A stretch of 64,000 nucleotides of DNA from assembly GCA_027490305.1 (NCBI GenBank), contig JAIXYI010000023.1, positions 1 to 64,000 of the forward strand, in the 5' to 3' direction. The notes under the pieces are model-generated. The model was given only the letters and a program-made list of their open reading frames with translations. It was not told the DNA's origin and ran no database searches. Source of the DNA: Flavobacteriaceae bacterium. Lineage in GTDB: Bacteria; Bacteroidota; Bacteroidia; Flavobacteriales; Flavobacteriaceae. The number at the start of each line of letters is the position of its first letter. Position 1 is the stretch's first letter. Made by a program: the position numbers and the translations under genes. Of the stretch, positions 56,821 through 64,000 are shown in pieces.

Positions 56821-57711
56821 ATGGCAAAATCCGCTTTACTGAAGTCGTCGCTGGCGAAAAAATACTGGATGGGCATGACCGGACTTTTCCTCTGCCTGTT
56901 CCTTGTAGGACACTTGCTGGGGAACCTCCAGATCCTCTACGCCGATGCACATCAATTCAATGCGTACGCGCTCTTCATGACCACCAATCCGGCGGTGAAA
57001 GTGCTCTCGTACCTGACGTATTTCTCCATCCTTTTCCACGCGGTCGACGGCCTGTTGCTGACGATCCAGAACGCAAAAGCGCGTCCGGTGGGATATGTAA
57101 AGAACAATCCGTCGCAAAACTCCACCTGGTCATCGCGTAACATGGGCCTCCTCGGAACGCTTCTGTTGGTGTTCATCGTTACCCACATGATGAATTTCTG
57201 GGCTGTGATGCACTTTGACGACAAAATGCCGTTGGAGAAATTCGAGTTGGTTCTCGACAAAGACCAAATGATGCCCGGACAGGATCTGCCAACCCTCTAC
57301 ACGACCACCAACCCGGGCGTATTGGTAGACAGCGCGAAAGTCGGTGCTACCAATGAAGAGGCGAAGAAAGACCGGAAGACCTATTACGTCGAAGACCGTA
57401 CGAAATTTATGTATACGGGCACCAACGTGCAATATGCAGAAGGCTATAAAGACCTGTATGCGATTACCATCGCGTTCTTCAAAGACAAGTCGTTCGGACT
57501 CATCTACACCCTGCTTTATGTGTTGGCGATGGCTGTACTGGCCTTCCACCTCGACCACGGGTTTGCCAGCGGCTTCCAGAGTCTGGGTGTGAACCATCCG
57601 AAGTGGAGTCCGCTCATCAGCGCCTTTGGCCGCGGCTTTGCCATTCTCGTGCCGTTGGCGTTCGCGATCATCCCGCTCTGTGTTCACTTTGATATTTTCC
57701 GTACGTTTTAA
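56821..57711 (+). CDS. sdhC: succinate dehydrogenase cytochrome b subunit
   Basis: [54 protein letters not shown]; followed by sdhA and sdhB. Confidence 0.93.
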   Translation: MAKSALLKSSLAKKYWMGMTGLFLCLFLVGHLLGNLQILYADAHQFNAYALFMTTNPAVKVLSYLTYFSILFHAVDGLLLTIQNAKARPVGYVKNNPSQNSTWSSRNMGLLGTLLLVFIVTHMMNFWAVMHFDDKMPLEKFELVLDKDQMMPGQDLPTLYTTTNPGVLVDSAKVGATNEEAKKDRKTYYVEDRTKFMYTGTNVQYAEGYKDLYAITIAFFKDKSFGLIYTLLYVLAMAVLAFHLDHGFASGFQSLGVNHPKWSPLISAFGRGFAILVPLAFAIIPLCVHFDIFRTF

Positions 57712-57722
57712 TCCTTAGCGCC

Positions 57723-59732
57723 ATGAATCTAGATTCCAAGATACCACAGGGTGATATTGCCGATAAGTGGACCAATCATAAGAACCATCTCAAACTCGTT
57801 GCGCCGAACAACCGTCCGAAGATCGATATTATCGTCGTTGGAACCGGACTCGCAGGTGCTTCTGCAGCCGCTTCATTTGGCGAGATGGGATATAATGTAA
57901 AAGCCTTCTGCTTCCAGGATTCGCCCCGTCGCGCGCACTCCATTGCGGCACAGGGCGGTATCAACGCAGCCAAGAACTACCAGAACGACGGCGACTCTAC
58001 CTACCGTCTTTTCTATGATACGATTAAAGGAGGCGACTACCGCGCCCGCGAAGCAAACGTCCACCGTTTGGCAGAAGTTTCCGCCAACATCATCGACCAG
58101 TGTGTTGCGCAGGGTGTTCCGTTTGCCCGCGACTACGGCGGACTCCTCGACAACCGTTCCTTCGGTGGTACGCAGGTGCAGCGTACCTTCTACGCAGCCG
58201 GCCAAACCGGGCAACAGTTGTTGTTGGGTGCCTATTCGGCGCTGTCCCGTCAAATTGGACTCGGACGCGTGCAGATGTTCAACCGCCACGAAATGCTCGA
58301 CATCGTTAAGGTGGATGGCAAGGCGCGCGGCATCATCGCCCGTAACCTCGTCACCGGTGAATTAGAGCGTCACTCCGCCCACGCCGTGATCATCGCATCA
58401 GGCGGCTACGGAAACGTCTACTTCCTTTCGACAAATGCGATGGGCAGCAACGTTACGGCCGGTTGGAAAATCCATAAAAAAGGGGCGTTGTTCGCCAACC
58501 CGTGCTTCGTACAGATCCACCCGACCTGTATTCCGGTACACGGCACCAACCAGTCGAAACTGACGCTGATGTCGGAGTCACTACGTAACTCGGGCCGTAT
58601 CTGGGTACCGAAGAAAAAAGAAGATGCGGAAGCCATCCGTGCGGGCAAACTGAAGCCAACGCAAATCGCCGAAGAAGACCGCGATTATTTCCTCGAAAGA
58701 AGGTATCCTGCCTTCGGTAACCTCGTGCCACGTGACGTAGCATCACGCGCGGCGAAAGAGCGTTGCGACGCCGGTTTCGGTATCGAGGCGAATGACACGA
58801 ACGAAGGGGTGTACCTCGATTTCGCGTCTGAAATCCGCAGCAAAGGACGTCAGGCAGCGTTTGCGCAGGGCGATCATAATCCATCCGAAGAGACCGTCCT
58901 GAAACTGGGCAAAGCCTGGATCGAGGAGAAATATGGTAACCTCTTCCAGATGTACCAAAAAATCACCGACGAGAATCCATACGAAACACCAATGAAAATC
59001 TACCCGGCGGTGCACTACACCATGGGCGGCGTATGGGTGGATTATAACCTCGAAAGTACCATTCCGGGCTGTTTCGTCGCCGGTGAAGCCAACTTCTCTG
59101 ACCACGGCGCCAACCGTCTCGGTGCCTCTGCCCTGATGCAGGGTCTGGCGGACGGGTATTTCGTATTGCCGTACACGGTATCGAACTACCTCGCCGACGA
59201 AATCCGTACCGGGAAAATCTCAACCGACCTTCCGGAGTTTGCCGAAGCGGAAAACAACGTCCGTTCGCAGATCGACCGTTTCCTTGGCAACAACGGAACA
59301 CGCTCTGTCGACTATTTCCACAAACGCCTCGGCCTCATTATGTGGAACAAAGTCGGTATGGCGCGGAACGAGAAAGGCCTCAAAGAAGCCATCAGCGAGA
59401 TTGCCGCACTTAAAGCCGAGTTCTATCAGGACGTTTTCGTACCGGGAAGTGCCAACGAACTCAATCCTGAACTGGAGAAAGCCATGCGTGTGGCGGATTT
59501 CATCGACCTCGGCCAATTGATGGCGCAGGATGCCCTCCAACGGAACGAATCGTGTGGTGGTCACTTCCGCGAGGAGTATCAGGACGCGGAAGGTGAAACC
59601 CTTCGCGACGACGAGAACTTTAAGTTCGTGGCTGCGTGGGAGTACAAAGGCGATGACATCAGCCAGGAAGTCCTTCACAAAGAAGAACTTAAGTACGAGT
59701 TCATCAAGATCGCCGCACGGAATTACAAATAA
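57723..59732 (+). CDS. sdhA: succinate dehydrogenase/fumarate reductase flavoprotein subunit
   Basis: [66 protein letters not shown]. Confidence 0.97.
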   Translation: MNLDSKIPQGDIADKWTNHKNHLKLVAPNNRPKIDIIVVGTGLAGASAAASFGEMGYNVKAFCFQDSPRRAHSIAAQGGINAAKNYQNDGDSTYRLFYDTIKGGDYRAREANVHRLAEVSANIIDQCVAQGVPFARDYGGLLDNRSFGGTQVQRTFYAAGQTGQQLLLGAYSALSRQIGLGRVQMFNRHEMLDIVKVDGKARGIIARNLVTGELERHSAHAVIIASGGYGNVYFLSTNAMGSNVTAGWKIHKKGALFANPCFVQIHPTCIPVHGTNQSKLTLMSESLRNSGRIWVPKKKEDAEAIRAGKLKPTQIAEEDRDYFLERRYPAFGNLVPRDVASRAAKERCDAGFGIEANDTNEGVYLDFASEIRSKGRQAAFAQGDHNPSEETVLKLGKAWIEEKYGNLFQMYQKITDENPYETPMKIYPAVHYTMGGVWVDYNLESTIPGCFVAGEANFSDHGANRLGASALMQGLADGYFVLPYTVSNYLADEIRTGKISTDLPEFAEAENNVRSQIDRFLGNNGTRSVDYFHKRLGLIMWNKVGMARNEKGLKEAISEIAALKAEFYQDVFVPGSANELNPELEKAMRVADFIDLGQLMAQDALQRNESCGGHFREEYQDAEGETLRDDENFKFVAAWEYKGDDISQEVLHKEELKYEFIKIAARNYK

Positions 59733-59747
59733 GAAAAGACGCTTTTT

Positions 59748-60506
59748 ATGGCAACGAAATATATCAACATCACCCTAAAGGTTTGGCGCCAGAAAGACGC
59801 ACAATCAAAAGGACAAATGGAGACCTACAAGCTCGACAAAGTGTCGACGGATAGCTCCTTCCTTGAAATGCTCGACCAATTGAACGAGCAGTTGATCAAC
59901 GAGCGGAAAGCGCCGATTGCCTTCGACCACGACTGTCGCGAGGGCATCTGCGGAAGCTGCTCCCTGTATATCAACGGGCGCGCCCACGGCCCGGATCGTT
60001 TTATCACCACCTGCCAGTTGCACATGCGCAGCTTCAAAGACGGCGAGACGATTTACGTAGAACCATGGCGCTCGAAAGCCTTCCCGGTTATCAAAGACCT
60101 CGTTGTCGACCGTTCGGCATTCGATCGTATCCAACAAGCCGGTGGTTTCGTATCGGTCAACACCTCCGGTCGCACGATCGACGCCAACGCTACGCCAGTG
60201 CCGAAAGCCGACGCCGACCGTGCCTTCGAAGCGGCTGCCTGCATCGGATGTGGCGCCTGCGTGGCGAGCTGTAAAAACGGATCGGCCATGCTTTTCGTTG
60301 GCGCGAAAGTATCGCAATACGCACTGTTGCCGCAAGGCCGCGTGGAAGCACATGACCGCGTTCTGAACATGGTCCGCCAGATGGACGAAGAAGGATTCGG
60401 TAACTGTACGAACACCGGCGCCTGCGAAGTCGAGTGCCCGAAAGGCATTTCCCTCGAGAACATCGCCCGCATGAACCGCGAGTACCTCAAGGCCAGTTTA
60501 TCGTAA
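59748..60506 (+). CDS. sdhB: succinate dehydrogenase/fumarate reductase iron-sulfur subunit
   Basis: [53 protein letters not shown]. Confidence 0.97.
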   Translation: MATKYINITLKVWRQKDAQSKGQMETYKLDKVSTDSSFLEMLDQLNEQLINERKAPIAFDHDCREGICGSCSLYINGRAHGPDRFITTCQLHMRSFKDGETIYVEPWRSKAFPVIKDLVVDRSAFDRIQQAGGFVSVNTSGRTIDANATPVPKADADRAFEAAACIGCGACVASCKNGSAMLFVGAKVSQYALLPQGRVEAHDRVLNMVRQMDEEGFGNCTNTGACEVECPKGISLENIARMNREYLKASLS

Positions 60507-60530
60507 GAGAACAATCAGAGTATAGAAAAA

Positions 60531-60562
60531 ACGCGCACTTCGGTGGGCGTTTTTTTTTTTTT
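60531..60562 (+). terminator. Rho-independent terminator of sdhCAB
   Basis: ACGCGCAC-TTCG-GTGGGCGT (one mismatch) followed by T-tract. Confidence 0.85.
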
Positions 60563-60615
60563 GGCGTTGCCGCTCATTCGAATCGATGGTTATAATGACG
60601 TATCCGGTTCGCGGC

Positions 60616-60699
60616 CCGGCTGTCCGCTATAGCTTTTTGCGCGGATGGTTTCGGGGTTCCGGGCGTTCCCACGGCGCAAAAAGGCTGCCGCTCCCATCC
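60616..60699 (-). repeat. structured intergenic element, copy B
   Basis: Minus strand: GGATGGGAGCGGCAGCCTTTTTGCGC ... GCGCAAAAAGCTATAGCGGACAGCCGG; 9-bp perfect inner stem TTTTTGCGC/GCGCAAAAA. Confidence 0.65.
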
Positions 60700-60740
60700 G
60701 TAACGCGGATTCCGTATCTTTGGGTACCAACCGTTTCACC

Positions 60741-63545
60741 ATGAGGTCTCCCATCGTTTTTGTCTTCCTTCTGATTTCCTTCTTCGGCCACGCCCAACAC
60801 CAACACGTCAACCCCCTAATCGGAACCGGTGGCCATGGGCACACCTTTCCCGGGGCGACGTTGCCTTTCGGTATGGTGCAACTGTCGCCTGATACCCGCA
60901 TCGACGGCAGTTGGGACGGCTGTTCCGGCTATCATTATTCCGACCATGTCATCTACGGCTTCTCGCATACGCACCTGAGCGGTACCGGTTGCTCTGATTA
61001 TGGCGATGTGATGCTGATGCCTACCATGGGAACGCCTTCGCTTGACAAAGAGCAGTACGCGTCGCGGTTTTCCCACAACTTAGAAAAGGCGTCCGCGGGC
61101 TACTATGCCGTCCACCTCGACGATGACGACATTGACGTCGCCCTTACGGCTTCTACCCGGGTCGGGTTCCACCAATATACCTTCCGGAAGAAGGGGCAGG
61201 CCAATTTTATTCTCGACCTCAACCACCGCGACAAATTGTTGATGGGCGAGGTGCGCATCATCGACGACAAAACAATCGAAGTCATGCGACGCAGCCAGGC
61301 ATGGGCACGCGACCAGTATATTTTTGCGCGGATCGAGTTCAGCAAACCCGTAAAAGTGACGGATCTCAACAACAACGCCTTTGCGCGTCCCCGCAACACC
61401 GATTCTTTTTTTGCGGGCTCTGTTCTCGCGATTTCCTTTTCGGCCAATGTCCGTGCTGGAGAGAAAATCAACGTCAAAGTCGCGCTATCGCCCACTTCCT
61501 ATGAAGGTGCCGAACGCAACATGTCAGAAATAAAAGGCTGGGATTTCGGCAATGTGAAATCGGCCGCCGAAGCCGCCTGGGATAAAGAATTGGGTAAAAT
61601 CGACCTCAAGGAATCCGATGCGGATAAACGAACCATTTTCTACACGGCGCTATACCATACCATGACACAGCCCAACGTGGCACACGACATAGACGGACAG
61701 TACCGGGGGCGCGACAACCAGGTGCATCCCAATCCGGGGTTTGGGTATTATTCGGTTTTTTCACTGTGGGATACCTTTCGGGCGGCCCATCCGCTGTATA
61801 CCCTCATCGACCGTAAGCGCACCGCCGATTTCATCAACACCTTCCTTCGGCAATATGAAGAAGGAGGACGGCTTCCCGTTTGGGAACTCGCGTCGAATGA
61901 GACCGATTGCATGATTGGATACCATTCCGTCTCCGTGATGGCCGATGCGATGGCGAAGGGTATAAAGGGTTTTGATTACGAAAAGGCGTTCCAGGCGGCC
62001 AAACACAGCGCCATGCTCGACCACCTCGGACTGGCAGCTTATAAGAAGAACGGCTTCATCGCTATTGACGACGAACATGAGAGTGTCTCGAAGACATTGG
62101 AATATGCCTACGACGACTGGTGCATCGCGCAAATGGCGAAGCTCACGGGTCATAAAGACGACTATGATTATTTCATGATGCGGTCGCAGAACTGGAAGAA
62201 CCTTTTCGATCCGTCAACGGGTTTCATGCGTCCGAAACGCAACGGAGGGTGGGACAAACCCTTTGATCCGCGGGAAGTCAACAACAACTTTACCGAAGGA
62301 AATGCCTGGCAATACTCGCTCTTCGTACCACACGATATCGATGGGCTCGCAGGCGCACTGGGCGGACAAGAGGCCTTGGCGCGGAGACTCGACGATTTGT
62401 TCAGCGCCCCCACCAAAACTACCGGTCGCGAGCAGGCCGACATTACCGGGCTTATCGGGCAGTATGCACACGGTAACGAGCCCAGCCACCATATGGCCTG
62501 GTTGTATGTGCCGGCCGGGCAGCCGCAAAAGGCGCAGGAGAAAATTCAGTTTATCCTCGATAATTTCTACAAGAACACACCCGATGGTCTGATAGGAAAT
62601 GAAGATTGTGGGCAAATGAGTGCCTGGTACGTATTGTCTACTCTTGGGATGTACGCCATTTGTCCGGGTCAACCCGCCTGGACGTATCTGGCGCCTTCCG
62701 CTTACGCGACGGTGCATCTCGAAGACGGCTCTAAAAGGCCGGTTTCTGATGTTACGCCGCCTTTCGAATACTGGTTTCCTGATTACCGTCGTGAATTGGC
62801 GACCGAAACCTCGGGTGTCTTACTTCCGGTTCCCGCCATTGAGGCGCCTTCGCGCGTGTTCACCGAAAAGATGCCGGTTTCGATCAAAACCGTTGATCGC
62901 GACGTCCGGTGTTACTACCGCATCCAGGAAATAGGGCATCGCGACGAGAAGAAGGATTTTATGGTGTATCAGGGCCCTTTTTTCATTGAACAAAGCGGCA
63001 CGGTGGAAACCTATGCCGAACAAGTGCCGGGAATTGCCAGCACCGTGGTGACCGGGACGTTCATCCGGAAACCCAACGCGTATACGGTGGAGATCCGTTC
63101 GACTTACAATCCGCAGTACCACGCCGGTGGCCCGGAAGGCTTGCTGGATGGCATCCGCGGAAGCGAAAACTGGCGAAAAGGCGATTGGCAGGGCTATCAG
63201 GCTCAGGATTTCGAAGCCGTAGTAGACCTGAAGGAAATGCGGAGTGCGAAGGAGATCAGTGCGGGCTTCCTGCAAGACAGCCGCTCGTGGATCCTGATGC
63301 CGCGGGAGGTGGAGTTTCTGGTGTCGACCGACGGACAGAAGTTCTTTCCGGTCGGGAAGAAAATCATAACCGATGAAGACCCGCAACGGGAGGATACCTT
63401 TATCAAAGAATACGGCTTGAAAGATCCGATTGGGAAGTTCCGATACGTGAAAGTCATCGCTCGCAACTTCGGTAAACTACCCGCGTGGCATCAGGGTGCC
63501 GGCGGTGACGCTTTTATCTTTATCGACGAAATTACCATCCGATGA
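60741..63545 (+). CDS. GH92 family glycosyl hydrolase (alpha-mannosidase-like)
   Basis: VNPLIGTGGHGHTFPGATLPFGMVQLSPDTR; YSVFSLWDTFRAAHPLYTLI; NEDCGQMSAWYVLSTLGMYAICPGQP; start MRSPIVFVFLLISFFGHAQ. Confidence 0.95.
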   Translation: MRSPIVFVFLLISFFGHAQHQHVNPLIGTGGHGHTFPGATLPFGMVQLSPDTRIDGSWDGCSGYHYSDHVIYGFSHTHLSGTGCSDYGDVMLMPTMGTPSLDKEQYASRFSHNLEKASAGYYAVHLDDDDIDVALTASTRVGFHQYTFRKKGQANFILDLNHRDKLLMGEVRIIDDKTIEVMRRSQAWARDQYIFARIEFSKPVKVTDLNNNAFARPRNTDSFFAGSVLAISFSANVRAGEKINVKVALSPTSYEGAERNMSEIKGWDFGNVKSAAEAAWDKELGKIDLKESDADKRTIFYTALYHTMTQPNVAHDIDGQYRGRDNQVHPNPGFGYYSVFSLWDTFRAAHPLYTLIDRKRTADFINTFLRQYEEGGRLPVWELASNETDCMIGYHSVSVMADAMAKGIKGFDYEKAFQAAKHSAMLDHLGLAAYKKNGFIAIDDEHESVSKTLEYAYDDWCIAQMAKLTGHKDDYDYFMMRSQNWKNLFDPSTGFMRPKRNGGWDKPFDPREVNNNFTEGNAWQYSLFVPHDIDGLAGALGGQEALARRLDDLFSAPTKTTGREQADITGLIGQYAHGNEPSHHMAWLYVPAGQPQKAQEKIQFILDNFYKNTPDGLIGNEDCGQMSAWYVLSTLGMYAICPGQPAWTYLAPSAYATVHLEDGSKRPVSDVTPPFEYWFPDYRRELATETSGVLLPVPAIEAPSRVFTEKMPVSIKTVDRDVRCYYRIQEIGHRDEKKDFMVYQGPFFIEQSGTVETYAEQVPGIASTVVTGTFIRKPNAYTVEIRSTYNPQYHAGGPEGLLDGIRGSENWRKGDWQGYQAQDFEAVVDLKEMRSAKEISAGFLQDSRSWILMPREVEFLVSTDGQKFFPVGKKIITDEDPQREDTFIKEYGLKDPIGKFRYVKVIARNFGKLPAWHQGAGGDAFIFIDEITIR

Positions 63546-64000
63546 AAATTGCGCTCGTCCAAACTGACCTTGTGTGGGAACAATCACAGGAAAACCGGGA
63601 GCGGCTTACGGAAATGCTACAATCCGTCACGGCTGACCTTATCGTACTGCCCGAGATGTTTACCACAGGCTTCACGATGCGTCCCGACGCCGTCGCTGAA
63701 ACCATGGACGGCCCCACACTAAGCTGGATGAAAGAGATGACGGCCGAACGACAAGCCGCGATTACGGGTAGTGTCGTGATGGAGGAGGAGGGCGCTTTCC
63801 GAAACCGTCTCCTGTTTGTATATCCCTCCGGTGATGTGCGGTACTACGATAAACGACATCTCTTTACCCTGGCTGGGGAAGATGTTGCCTATGCGGCGGG
63901 TCAGGATCGGCTGATTCTTGATTATAAAGGCATCCGGATATGTCCGTTGATCTGCTATGATCTTCGATTTCCCGTCTTTTCCCGCAATACAGAGTCTTTT
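63542..64000 (+). CDS. nitrilase/omega-amidase family protein (partial, runs off the window)
   Basis: My translation: MKIALVQTDLVWEQSQENRERLTEMLQSVTADLIVLPEMFTTGFTM...YYDKRHLFTLAGEDVAYAAG...ICPLICYDLRFPVFSRN; overlaps the GH92 stop. Confidence 0.9.
   Translation, partial: MKIALVQTDLVWEQSQENRERLTEMLQSVTADLIVLPEMFTTGFTMRPDAVAETMDGPTLSWMKEMTAERQAAITGSVVMEEEGAFRNRLLFVYPSGDVRYYDKRHLFTLAGEDVAYAAGQDRLILDYKGIRICPLICYDLRFPVFSRNTESF

Noticed and set aside
60645-60740. N-terminal extension of the GH92 ORF
   Set aside because: Runs through structured element B; a signal peptide starts at MRSPIVFVF (60741).

Overview
This is a chromosomal window from a Flavobacterium-like Bacteroidota genome, GC-rich by eye for the genus. 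Evidence: a T9SS type B adhesin followed by PorP/SprF-like and OmpA/PorE-like genes, TAnnTTTG-type promoters, and typical flavobacterial housekeeping genes (tdk, rsmI, recJ, lpxH, queD, rbfA, sod, kbl, sdhCAB). About 50 protein-coding genes and two tRNAs are supported. No phage, IS element, CRISPR array or rRNA was seen. Best candidates for something undescribed: (i) two 134-bp direct copies of a MITE-like intergenic element with TTTAACAA.../...TTGTTAAA termini and internal hairpins at 31114-31408; (ii) two divergent copies of a structured intergenic element (GGATRGNAGCGG ... AGCGGAYAGCCGG) at 40731-40860 and 60616-60699; (iii) a tight six-gene operon (ankyrin, DOMON-like, OB-fold, DUF5777-like barrel, monoheme lipoprotein, YceI) in which the DOMON-like gene has an in-frame TAA cutting off the last 10 codons (NHTVKKIVIE) of its T9SS type A sorting signal; (iv) a tandem paralogue pair sharing a 51-bp perfectly identical block; (v) degenerate 7-8 nt arrays in several intergenic gaps. 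All calls come from reading the sequence and the supplied ORFs; no database search was run.
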